Below are positions 26,167-33,203 of a DNA stretch of 64,000 nucleotides, one piece after another. The translations under genes and the position numbers were made by a program. Origin of the DNA: Roseburia lenta (GTDB taxonomy: Bacteria > Bacillota > Clostridia > Lachnospirales > Lachnospiraceae); the NCBI RefSeq assembly GCF_014287435.1, contig NZ_JACOPG010000001.1:124001-188000 (forward strand). The letters are read 5' to 3'. Each line of letters opens with the position of its first letter. Within the stretch, counting starts at the first letter, position 1. The notes below the pieces were generated by a model. That model ran no database searches, was not told where the DNA came from, and was given only the letters and a program-made list of their open reading frames with translations.

Positions 26167-26862
26167 ATGTTAAAAGAAAATCTAAGAGAAGTTGAAGGAC
26201 GCGTTGAGGCAGCATGTAAAAGAGCCGGACGCGATGTGAGTGAGGTTACACTGATCGCTGTAAGCAAGACCAAACCGGTAGAAGACTTACAGGAGATCTA
26301 TGATGCCGGCAAACGTGATTTTGGCGAAAATAAAGTACAGGAATTGTGTGCAAAGATGGAAGTTATGCCACAGGACATCAAGTGGCATATGATCGGCCAT
26401 TTGCAGCGTAACAAGGTCAAATATATCGTTGGCAATGTTGCCCTGATCCATTCGGTTGACAGTTTCCGCTTGGCGGAAGAAATCAATATCCAGGCAAAGA
26501 AAAAGGGTATTGTCGTACCGATCCTGGTAGAGGTCAACATCGCAGAAGAAGAAAGCAAGTTTGGTGTTACCAGAGAAGATGCCATGGAATTAGTCAGACA
26601 GATCGCAACACTGGATGCGATCGAGATCAAGGGTCTCATGACAATAGCACCATATGTTGTAGAGGCCGAGGAAAATCGTCCTTATTTTCGCAAAATAAAG
26701 GAGTTATCTGTTGACATAGCAAAACAAAACATTGATAATGTATCTATGGATATTCTGTCTATGGGAATGACGGGTGACTTTGAAGTTGCGATCGAAGAGG
26801 GAGCGACCATGGTGCGCGTCGGGACAGGAATCTTTGGCAAAAGAAATTATCAAAACACCTAA
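26167..26862 (+). CDS. yggS: YggS-family PLP homeostasis protein
   Basis: A 231-residue PLP-binding single-domain TIM barrel (COG0325, B. subtilis YlmE). The cofactor lysine is Lys34 in LIAVSKTKP, and the C-terminal phosphate-binding region is SMGMTGDFEVAIEEGATMVRVGTGIFG in pattern (split here only for description). It keeps free PLP levels in balance rather than catalysing a reaction. ATG 26167 follows a GAGGAGG site. The yggS-sepF order is conserved in Gram-positive bacteria. Confidence 0.95.
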   Translation: MLKENLREVEGRVEAACKRAGRDVSEVTLIAVSKTKPVEDLQEIYDAGKRDFGENKVQELCAKMEVMPQDIKWHMIGHLQRNKVKYIVGNVALIHSVDSFRLAEEINIQAKKKGIVVPILVEVNIAEEESKFGVTREDAMELVRQIATLDAIEIKGLMTIAPYVVEAEENRPYFRKIKELSVDIAKQNIDNVSMDILSMGMTGDFEVAIEEGATMVRVGTGIFGKRNYQNT

Positions 26863-26889
26863 AGGATATTAGTTAAGGAGAGATAAATC

Positions 26890-27468
26890 ATGGCTTTTTT
26901 TGATCGTATGCTTGATGTGATGAAATTAGGCGAAGATGAAGACGATTACTACGACGATGATGAGATGTATGATGACGACGATTATGATGATTACGATGAT
27001 TACGATGATCATTCTATCTTCCATCTGTTCGGCAAGAAAGACGATGACGAGGATGAGGAAGAAGATGAGCAGCCTCGTGTAGTCAAGGCAAAGCCGACAC
27101 CAAGTGTCAAGGAGAAACCGGCAGCCAAGGCTTCGTCAAAGATCACACCAATGCGCGCTAGTAGAAAGGGTAATAGTACAAATATGGAAGTATGTGTTAT
27201 AAAGCCGTCTTCATTTGAAGATGCAAGAGAGATATCCGAAACATTATTGGCAGATCGTACCGTGATCTTAAATATGGAAGGTCTGGATCTTGGACTTGCC
27301 CAGCGTATCATTGACTTTACCTCAGGATGCTGCTATGCGATCGATGGCAACCTGCAAAAGGTAAGCAATTATATCTTTATCATTACCCCGGCAGCCGTTG
27401 ATATTTCGGGTGATCTGCAGGGAATCGTGGATGCCTTTGATTTTTCCGGCATTCAGACAGGATTTTAG
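26890..27468 (+). CDS. sepF: Cell division protein SepF
   Basis: A 192-residue FtsZ-ring anchor. The N-terminal MAFFDRMLDVMKLG is the membrane-targeting amphipathic helix. Residues about 15-40 are an almost continuous Asp/Tyr tract encoded by repeating GAT/GAC/TAC codons, followed by an acidic then basic linker. The C-terminal ring-forming domain (about 98-185) has VIKPSSFEDAREISETLLADR and GLDLGLAQRIIDFTSG. SepF usually has about 150 residues; the extra length is the low-complexity acidic linker. It is flanked by yggS and ylmH as in Bacillus. Confidence 0.95.
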   Translation: MAFFDRMLDVMKLGEDEDDYYDDDEMYDDDDYDDYDDYDDHSIFHLFGKKDDDEDEEEDEQPRVVKAKPTPSVKEKPAAKASSKITPMRASRKGNSTNMEVCVIKPSSFEDAREISETLLADRTVILNMEGLDLGLAQRIIDFTSGCCYAIDGNLQKVSNYIFIITPAAVDISGDLQGIVDAFDFSGIQTGF

Positions 27469-27471
27469 ATC

Positions 27472-28230
27472 ATGAGTAAATGTGACAATCCGGATGAGAT
27501 CCTACATCGCTTTTTAGATCTCGCCAATCAGGCAGACCGAAAAGGGATCGTATTATTTAGTAATTTCCTCAATATGTATGAAATTAACCTTTTACATCAG
27601 AATGAGAACCTTTTTTATACCGGGTTCTCATTATATGGAGGTTATCAGGAAGCAGAGCGTCAGATGGTAGCATTCCAGCCTGATGCTCTTTATTATAATT
27701 GGGAATATCCGATTTCCTGCGTGCAGGTAGAGCCACTCAACCATCGTTTTTCCGAGGATCTGTCCCATAGGGATATATTAGGGGCTTTGATGCACTTGGG
27801 TATCGACCGGTCTTTGATCGGAGATATCCTTATAAAGGACAAGTCGGCTTATATTTTCTGTGTAGAGAAGATGGCTGATTTTATCGCAAAGGAACTATAC
27901 AAGATCAAACATACCCAGGTCATGACCCAGCGCGTAAAGCCTGTGGATCTGCATATTGAGATGCAGTACCGTACAGAAGAGGGCTTTATTGCCTCCAATC
28001 GTCTGGATGCTTTTGTGGCACAGGCATGCAAATTGTCCCGGGCGCAGGCAGCACAATTTATCCTGGGAGAGAATGTCTTTATTAACGGCGCACTTGTGAC
28101 GAATCATAATCAGGGTTTAGCAGAGGGAGATGTCGTTTCCCTGCGTGGTCATGGCAAGTTACGTTTCGAGGCATTTTTAAATACAACAAAAAAGGGCAGA
28201 CTGCATATAAGGTATGCCTGGTATGTATAA
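27472..28230 (+). CDS. ylmH: YlmH-type S4 RNA-binding protein
   Basis: A 252-residue protein with the YlmH N-terminal domain (FSNFLNMYEINLLH... and DILGALMHLGIDRSLIGDI) and a C-terminal S4 RNA-binding domain (about 178-245, SNRLDAFVAQACKLSRAQAA). YlmH proteins bind ribosomal 50S-tRNA complexes and assist ribosome quality control; the product of rqcH at 59738 acts in the same pathway. It begins 3 nt after sepF. A 10-bp inverted repeat lies in its coding region at 27601-27632. Confidence 0.92.
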   Translation: MSKCDNPDEILHRFLDLANQADRKGIVLFSNFLNMYEINLLHQNENLFYTGFSLYGGYQEAERQMVAFQPDALYYNWEYPISCVQVEPLNHRFSEDLSHRDILGALMHLGIDRSLIGDILIKDKSAYIFCVEKMADFIAKELYKIKHTQVMTQRVKPVDLHIEMQYRTEEGFIASNRLDAFVAQACKLSRAQAAQFILGENVFINGALVTNHNQGLAEGDVVSLRGHGKLRFEAFLNTTKKGRLHIRYAWYV

Positions 28231-28245
28231 AAAGGAGAGACAGAT

Positions 28246-29343
28246 ATGGCACGACAGGTTCAGGTAAATTATCAGGAGAAACCCTGCTATAAGATCATTT
28301 TAAACCATTCTTTTGACGGATTTTTGGATGCGTTAGAGCAGGAAGGCATTGCCAGAGATCGGAAAATATGCATTGTCACAGACACTAACGTGGCAAAACT
28401 ATACTTAAATGAAGTGACAGAGATCTGCAAAAATGCATTTCCAGTCGTCGAATACTTTGTATTTGATGCTGGCGAATCCTCTAAAAACATGGCTACAGTA
28501 GAGAAATTATATGAATATTTAATAAAACGCCACTTTGATCGCAAGGATTTGCTTCTGGCTTTGGGCGGTGGTGTTGTCGGTGACCTGACCGGATTTGCAG
28601 CCGCTACCTATTTACGTGGTATTGATTTTATCCAGATGCCAACGACCCTGCTTTCGCAGGTTGACAGCAGTATCGGAGGTAAGACCGGTGTAGACTTTTT
28701 ACAATATAAAAATATGGTCGGTGCCTTTTATATGCCGCGTATGGTCTATATCAACATCCATAGTCTTTTGTCTCTGCCAAACTTACAATTTGCTTCCGGG
28801 ATGGGAGAGATCATCAAACATGGACTGATCCGGGATGCATCTTATTATCAGTGGCTCAAAGATCATCAGGCTGCCATCCAGGCGCATGATGAGGATATTC
28901 TGGAAGAAATGGTCTACGGTTCTTGTCTGATCAAGAAGAATGTGGTTGAGACTGATCCAAAGGAACAGGGCATACGTGCCTATTTGAATTTTGGCCATAC
29001 CATAGGACATGCCATTGAAAAGATGTCTGATTTTTCTTTGTATCATGGGCAATGCGTGGCAATCGGTATGCACAGTGGAGCATATCTGTCTTTCAAACGG
29101 GGACATATCACAAAAGACCAGTATGAGGATATTTTGGCGATGATTCAAGGCTTTGATCTGCCGGTCAGTGTATCCGACTATGATGCAGGGGAGATCCTTG
29201 CCAACACCAAGTCCGATAAAAAGATGGTGGGCGATAAGATCAAATTTATTGTATTGGAAAAAATCGGGCAGGCTGCTATCGACATGACCTTTAGTGATCA
29301 GGAATTATTAGAGGGCATTCAGGTTCTGCTTACAGATGAATGA
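28246..29343 (+). CDS. aroB: 3-dehydroquinate synthase
   Basis: A 365-residue NAD-dependent, metal-binding enzyme of the shikimate pathway that converts DAHP to 3-dehydroquinate. The motifs LALGGGVVGDLTGFAAATYLRG, TTLLSQVDSSIGGKTGVD, GMGEIIKHGLIRD and NFGHTIGHAIEK include the NAD loop, the substrate lysines and the metal-binding Glu and His. Length is normal. No other shikimate genes adjoin it; it sits between ylmH and lspA, an arrangement seen in several clostridia. Confidence 0.94.
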   Translation: MARQVQVNYQEKPCYKIILNHSFDGFLDALEQEGIARDRKICIVTDTNVAKLYLNEVTEICKNAFPVVEYFVFDAGESSKNMATVEKLYEYLIKRHFDRKDLLLALGGGVVGDLTGFAAATYLRGIDFIQMPTTLLSQVDSSIGGKTGVDFLQYKNMVGAFYMPRMVYINIHSLLSLPNLQFASGMGEIIKHGLIRDASYYQWLKDHQAAIQAHDEDILEEMVYGSCLIKKNVVETDPKEQGIRAYLNFGHTIGHAIEKMSDFSLYHGQCVAIGMHSGAYLSFKRGHITKDQYEDILAMIQGFDLPVSVSDYDAGEILANTKSDKKMVGDKIKFIVLEKIGQAAIDMTFSDQELLEGIQVLLTDE

Positions 29344-29352
29344 GGTAACAGG

Positions 29353-29883
29353 ATGAAAAGATCACTTGCGAAAAAATATATTTTGGCACTCATCGGCTTT
29401 GCAATTTTGGTATTTCTTGATCAGTGGACCAAGCAGTTGGCAGTCAGTCATCTGATGGATCAGGGGAATATCATATTGATCCCCGGCGTATTGCAGTTAC
29501 ATTATCTGGAAAATACGGGAGCAGCCTTTTCCATTATGGAGAATAAGACAATCTTCTTTTGCATCATTACGCCGATCTTATGTGCTCTGATGATCTGTCT
29601 TTTTATCAAATTGCCGGATAAAAAAGAATATGGCTCTCTGCGTCTGATCCTGGTCTTTTTATTAGCCGGAGCCATTGGCAATTTTATCGATCGGATCTCT
29701 TATCACTATGTGATTGACTTTATTTATTTTTCACTGATCAATTTTCCGGTCTTTAATGTAGCGGATATCTATGTGACCTGTGGGGTGATCTGCCTCTTCT
29801 TTTTGATCCTCTTTGTCTATTCGGACAAGGAGTTTGATGAGATCTCTGCGGCAGCACTTGGCAGGAAAAAGGAGCGCAAGTAG
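29353..29883 (+). CDS. lspA: Lipoprotein signal peptidase LspA
   Basis: A 176-residue, four-helix aspartyl protease of the membrane that removes signal peptides from prolipoproteins. The first helix carries DQWTKQLAV, then YLENTGAAFSI, and the catalytic aspartates are in GNFIDRISYHYVIDFIYF and FNVADIYV. Probable substrates in this window include the DacF-like lipoprotein. It lies 2 nt before rluD, matching the lspA-ylyB pair of Bacillus. Confidence 0.97.
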   Translation: MKRSLAKKYILALIGFAILVFLDQWTKQLAVSHLMDQGNIILIPGVLQLHYLENTGAAFSIMENKTIFFCIITPILCALMICLFIKLPDKKEYGSLRLILVFLLAGAIGNFIDRISYHYVIDFIYFSLINFPVFNVADIYVTCGVICLFFLILFVYSDKEFDEISAAALGRKKERK

Positions 29884-29885
29884 TT

Positions 29886-30794
29886 ATGGCAGAGTATCAT
29901 GTGACAGAGCAGGACCAGGGCATGCGCATCGATCAATTTTTATGTAAGTGTCAGCCGGATGTTTCCAGAAGTGCCATACAAAAATGGATCAAAGACGGCA
30001 ATGTCCTTGTCCAAGGGAAAGCCTGCAAGGCAAATTATCGCATCAACAAAGGAGATACGATCGCTTTATTTGTACCGGAACCGGTAGAAGCATCCATCCA
30101 GCCACAGGATATCCCTTTGGATATCTTATATGAAGATAAAGACCTTCTGATCGTCAATAAGCCAAAGGGCATGGTCGTGCATCCGGCACCGGGGCATCCC
30201 GATGGTACACTGGTTAATGCCATTATGTATCACTGTAAGGAGTCGCTGTCCGGCATCAATGGAGAGATCCGTCCGGGCATTGTCCACCGAATCGATCAGG
30301 ATACGACCGGATCTCTGATCGTATGTAAGAATGATCAGGCGCATATCAAGATCGCAGAACAGATCAAGGTACATTCGATCAACCGTATTTATCGGGGAAT
30401 CGTGATCGGTCATCCGGCAGAGGATGAGGGACTGGTACACGCACCGATCGGGCGCAATCCTAATGATCGAAAGAAAATGGCGATCAATGAGAAGAATGGT
30501 AAAGATGCCATTACACATTACCGCCTGCTCAAGCGTTTTAAAGATTATTCCTATATGGAATTTAAGTTAGAAACCGGTCGGACACATCAGATCCGTGTGC
30601 ATATGGCGTCCATTGGACATCCTTTATTGGGAGACGTCCTATATGGTCCAAAGAAGTGTCCTTACAAATTACAGGGACAGACACTGCATGCCGCGGTCAT
30701 TGGCTTTGTGCATCCAACCAGCGGGGAATATCTGGAGGTCGAGGCGCCATTACCGGATTATTTCAAATATTTACTGGAGATATTGCCGGAATAG
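29886..30794 (+). CDS. rluD: 23S rRNA pseudouridine synthase, RluD family
   Basis: A 302-residue RluA/RluD-type pseudouridine synthase. An N-terminal S4 domain (about 12-75, MRIDQFLCKCQPDVSRSAIQ) precedes the catalytic domain, which has the active-site Asp in VHRIDQDTTGSLIV and the RTHQIRVHMASIGHPLLGD block. In E. coli RluD modifies helix 69 of 23S rRNA; the lspA-rluD pairing supports that assignment. A hairpin about 40 nt downstream probably ends the yggS-rluD transcript. Confidence 0.93.
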   Translation: MAEYHVTEQDQGMRIDQFLCKCQPDVSRSAIQKWIKDGNVLVQGKACKANYRINKGDTIALFVPEPVEASIQPQDIPLDILYEDKDLLIVNKPKGMVVHPAPGHPDGTLVNAIMYHCKESLSGINGEIRPGIVHRIDQDTTGSLIVCKNDQAHIKIAEQIKVHSINRIYRGIVIGHPAEDEGLVHAPIGRNPNDRKKMAINEKNGKDAITHYRLLKRFKDYSYMEFKLETGRTHQIRVHMASIGHPLLGDVLYGPKKCPYKLQGQTLHAAVIGFVHPTSGEYLEVEAPLPDYFKYLLEILPE

Positions 30795-30831
30795 AAGGCT
30801 AATCTAAAAAAGAATACAGATGTTTTAAAAG

Positions 30832-30889
30832 AAAACGGACACCGCTTGGTCTGTATGGAAATCCTACATGACAAGGCAATGTCCGTTTT
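30832..30889 (+). terminator. Probable terminator between convergent rluD and lexA
   Basis: The arms 30832-30841 (AAAACGGACA) and 30880-30889 are perfect 10-bp complements with T-rich sequence outside. The 38-nt interior can pair partly as well (CTTG with CAAG). The long interior makes this a less standard terminator. It may serve both strands. Confidence 0.55.
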
Positions 30890-30957
30890 ATGCTTTTATA
30901 TAATTCCTGGTACAGGAAAACGGGCAAAGCCCTGTAAATAAATATGCCATGCAAAAA

Positions 30958-31572
30958 TCAGAAGAAGCGGAAGACACCAAATACAACGCCGAGGATCTGG
31001 CAATCCGGGACGATGATCGGATCCATGTTGTCGTTTTCCGGCTGCAGGCGTATGTGTCCGTCTTCTTTATAGAAAGTCTTTACCGTAGCAGAATCATCCA
31101 CCAGGGCAGCGACCATATCACCGTTGGAAGCCGTATTCTGCTGCTTGACAATGATCACATCACCATCACAGATACCGGCATTGATCATGCTTTCGCCCTT
31201 GACACGGAGCATAAAGGTATCCTGATTTGGCATGTATTCTGCAGGGATCGGGAAATAATTTTCGATATTCTGAATGGCTAATAGCGGCTGACCTGCGGCA
31301 ATAGAACCGATGATCGGAACGTTGACCATCTCACGCCGGGTCAGATTAAAACTGTCATCCACGATCTCGATCGCACGCGGCTTGGACGGGTCTCTGCGGA
31401 TATAGCCGTTTTTCTCCAGGGATTCCAGATGAGAGTGGATAGAAGATGTAGACTTTAAATGTACTGCATCGCATAACTCTCTGACGGTAGGCGGATAGCC
31501 TCTATTTAAGATCTCCTGCTTGATGTATTCTAAGATTTCACGCTGCTTTGGTGTAATGCGTCCGTATTCCAT
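30958..31572 (-). CDS. lexA: SOS repressor LexA
   Basis: A 204-residue repressor and self-cleaving protease. The N-terminal winged helix (TPKQREILEYIKQEILNRG) binds operators. The cleavage bond is Ala93-Gly94 in the AAGQPLLA segment, and the Ser128 (GESM) and Lys165 (VKTFY) pair performs it. RecA filaments trigger cleavage after DNA damage. The gene diverges from a yneA-like gene, as in Bacillus, and three LexA-box sequences lie in the shared 187-nt intergenic region, so it is probably autoregulated. Confidence 0.98.
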   Translation of the reverse strand: MEYGRITPKQREILEYIKQEILNRGYPPTVRELCDAVHLKSTSSIHSHLESLEKNGYIRRDPSKPRAIEIVDDSFNLTRREMVNVPIIGSIAAGQPLLAIQNIENYFPIPAEYMPNQDTFMLRVKGESMINAGICDGDVIIVKQQNTASNGDMVAALVDDSATVKTFYKEDGHIRLQPENDNMDPIIVPDCQILGVVFGVFRFF

Positions 31573-31615
31573 AGAAAGCTCCCTTCGTAAACAAATAGAT
31601 AAATGATTTATTCAG

Positions 31616-31644
31616 ATTATAGCATAGGAAAGTATAAAAAGCAA
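31616..31644 (-). promoter_or_regulatory. lexA promoter
   Basis: Read on the minus strand, TATAAT lies at 31621-31616 with a TGC extension just upstream and a weaker TTGCTT -35 at 31644-31639, 17 nt away. The LexA box at 31655-31668 is directly upstream of the -35. Confidence 0.6.
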
Positions 31645-31654
31645 ACATACATTC

Positions 31655-31668
31655 CGAAAATTTGTTCG
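31655..31668. promoter_or_regulatory. LexA box 1
   Basis: CGAAAATTTGTTCG matches the Gram-positive SOS operator CGAAC-N4-GTTCG at nine of ten fixed positions. It lies between the lexA and yneA promoters. Confidence 0.75.
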
Positions 31669-31677
31669 AAAAACTTC

Positions 31678-31706
31678 TTGACAAACATCTGTTCGCGTTG
31701 TATTCT
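31678..31706 (+). promoter_or_regulatory. yneA-like gene promoter
   Basis: TTGACA at 31678-31683 (consensus) and TATTCT at 31701-31706 are 17 nt apart. LexA box 2 overlaps it and box 3 follows it closely, so repression in undamaged cells is expected. Confidence 0.75.
31682..31695. promoter_or_regulatory. LexA box 2
   Basis: CAAACATCTGTTCG matches CGAAC-N4-GTTCG at nine of ten fixed positions. It overlaps the end of the yneA -35 element and the spacer, an ideal place to block RNA polymerase. Confidence 0.78.
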
Positions 31707-31712
31707 AATACC

Positions 31713-31726
31713 AGAACAAAGGTTCG
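31713..31726. promoter_or_regulatory. LexA box 3
   Basis: AGAACAAAGGTTCG matches CGAAC-N4-GTTCG at nine of ten fixed positions and lies at the predicted transcript start of yneA. Confidence 0.75.
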
Positions 31727-31759
31727 TTCTGATACATTTTGAGAAAGAGGATGAGAGAT

Positions 31760-32080
31760 ATGACAAAGAGAATCCAGCAAAAGCAGTGTATTTTATTTTA
31801 TTTGTTGATGGCAATCGCTATTATGGTTACCGTTATCTGTGCCTTTGCTATGACATCCAATGCCAAGCAAGACCACAATATGTACAAGTATTATACCAGC
31901 GTCCAGGTAGAGGATGGGGATTCCCTTTGGTCTATCGCCAAGGAGTACTCTGATGTAGACTCTTACGCATCTTATACCGATTATATTGATGAGGTGAAGC
32001 AGATCAACCATATCTCCGGGGATGACATTCATGCAGGAGAGTATCTGACGATACCTTATTATTCCGCACAAGTACAGTAG
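31760..32080 (+). CDS. yneA: LysM-domain SOS cell-division inhibitor, YneA-like
   Basis: A 106-residue protein with one N-terminal transmembrane helix (about residues 10-32) and an extracellular LysM domain (about 46-104, with VEDGDSLWSIAKEYS and the end HAGEYLTIPYY). This matches B. subtilis YneA, which delays division during the SOS response. ATG 31760 is preferred because AAAGAGG at 31744-31750 is 9 nt upstream. Divergence from lexA and three LexA boxes in its promoter region strengthen the assignment. LysM alone is not specific, so context carries much of the weight. Confidence 0.85.
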   Translation: MTKRIQQKQCILFYLLMAIAIMVTVICAFAMTSNAKQDHNMYKYYTSVQVEDGDSLWSIAKEYSDVDSYASYTDYIDEVKQINHISGDDIHAGEYLTIPYYSAQVQ

Positions 32081-32085
32081 TTTGC

Positions 32086-32114
32086 TTGTCTTTTCCCACT
32101 ATTACCAGTATAAT
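32086..32114 (+). promoter_or_regulatory. Promoter of the plsC-like gene
   Basis: TTGTCT at 32086-32091 and consensus TATAAT at 32109-32114, spaced 17 nt, six bases after the yneA stop. The predicted leader is about 48 nt. Confidence 0.7.
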
Positions 32115-32168
32115 ATAGATTGTAGTTAAATTATATTTACCTACAGGATAGAGGGAGAAATTGAATTT

Positions 32169-32891
32169 ATGTTACGATTTATTTTAGTAGTACTTGCCAA
32201 TGTAAAGCGTGGACCATATCTGATTCCCAAGATGCGAAAGATGTTCCATCATCCGGAGCGTTATTCCGAGCAGGTACGTTATGCATTTGCACAGAAACTG
32301 ATCAATTACATGAAATCTTCCGGCAAGATCAAGACGGAAGTCTATGGCACCGAGAATTTACCTTTAGAGGGCGGTTATGTGATGTATCCCAACCACCAGG
32401 GCAAGTATGATGCATTAGGGATTATATATGCTCACAAGCAGCCCTGTTCCTTTGTTATGGACAAGGCAAAGTCCAATTCCTTTTTGGTCAAGGAACTGGT
32501 CGATATGTTGGGTGCCAAGCGTCTGGAACTGGATAATGTCAGACAAAATCTTACCGTTATCAATGAGATCACAGAGGAAGTCAAGCAGGGCAAGAAATAC
32601 ATCCTGTTTTCAGAAGGTGGTTATGATAGGAATCGCAACAAGGTACAGCAATTTAAGCCGGGAAGTTTTAAATGTGCGGTTCGTTCCAAAACACCGATCG
32701 TACCGGTTGCATTGATCGATTCCTACAAGCCTTTCAACAGTTTGGAATTTGGAACAGTTACGACCAAGGTTGTTTTTTTACCAGCCATCTATTATGACGA
32801 GTATAAAGATATGAAGACACCGGAAATTGCCAAACTGGTTCGCCAGCGCATCATTGCCCGCATGGCAGACTTTGCTGTGGATGCCGGCTGA
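32169..32891 (+). CDS. 1-acyl-sn-glycerol-3-phosphate acyltransferase (PlsC family)
   Basis: A 240-residue membrane-associated acyltransferase that would convert lysophosphatidic acid to phosphatidic acid. The HX4D catalytic motif is in YPNHQGKYDALG, and the FSEGGYDRN segment matches the substrate-binding FPEGTRS-like block in a diverged form (Gly-Gly-Tyr-Asp instead of Gly-Thr-Arg-Ser). Later, FKPGSFKCAVRSKTPIVPVAL is the usual block III/IV. It has its own promoter. The substrate could be a related glycerolipid. Confidence 0.85.
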   Translation: MLRFILVVLANVKRGPYLIPKMRKMFHHPERYSEQVRYAFAQKLINYMKSSGKIKTEVYGTENLPLEGGYVMYPNHQGKYDALGIIYAHKQPCSFVMDKAKSNSFLVKELVDMLGAKRLELDNVRQNLTVINEITEEVKQGKKYILFSEGGYDRNRNKVQQFKPGSFKCAVRSKTPIVPVALIDSYKPFNSLEFGTVTTKVVFLPAIYYDEYKDMKTPEIAKLVRQRIIARMADFAVDAG

Positions 32892-32933
32892 CAGGCATCG
32901 ATCTGATCGGTATAAGGTAATACAACAATTATG

Positions 32934-32966
32934 ATCCGATGAAGGGCAATCAAGTTTTCTTCGGAT
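32934..32966 (+). terminator. Possible terminator hairpin after plsC
   Basis: ATCCGATGAA at 32934-32943 pairs with 32957-32966 with a single T-T mismatch around a 13-nt loop. There is no clear T tract, so termination is uncertain. Confidence 0.4.
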
Positions 32967-33084
32967 GTATAAGAAACTGCTATGGTATCTATGATTATAA
33001 ATTTGAATGAGAATAAATAGGTGACATAGCAGTATTTGTTTGAAAATGTATCGTGCGGATAAATATCTGTTTTTCCGAAAGATG

Positions 33085-33113
33085 TTGTGCCAAAAGACAG
33101 AAGATGATATACT
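33085..33113 (+). promoter_or_regulatory. Promoter of the tyrosine recombinase gene
   Basis: TTGTGC at 33085-33090 and TATACT at 33108-33113, 17 nt apart, with a TGA extension before the -10. The transcript would start near 33120, leaving an 84-nt leader with a hairpin. Confidence 0.6.
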
Positions 33114-33203
33114 TATATATAGAAACGCACCCAAAGACTTTTATGCATGCTATGCGTTTTCTTATGAGTTCCTAATGTTTTTATATATGGATGAGGATTT
33201 ATT

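Larger units (their letters stand above)
32892..33203. other. Intergenic region with three inverted repeats and a promoter
   Basis: This 312-nt gap between plsC and the recombinase holds no convincing gene. Besides the hairpin at 32934-32966, ACTGCTATG at 32976-32984 pairs with 33025-33033, extended inside by CTAT/ATAG. AAACGCA at 33123-33129 pairs with TGCGTTT at 33153-33159. The promoter at 33085-33113 would place the third repeat in the recombinase leader. A 100-codon open frame from 33040 runs into the recombinase gene out of frame and looks spurious. Confidence 0.5.

Noticed and set aside
30892..30957. A second terminator downstream of lexA (GGGCAAAGCCC region)
   Set aside because: Only a 4-bp core stem with weak flanking pairing is visible, which is too little to call separately from the hairpin at 30832-30889.
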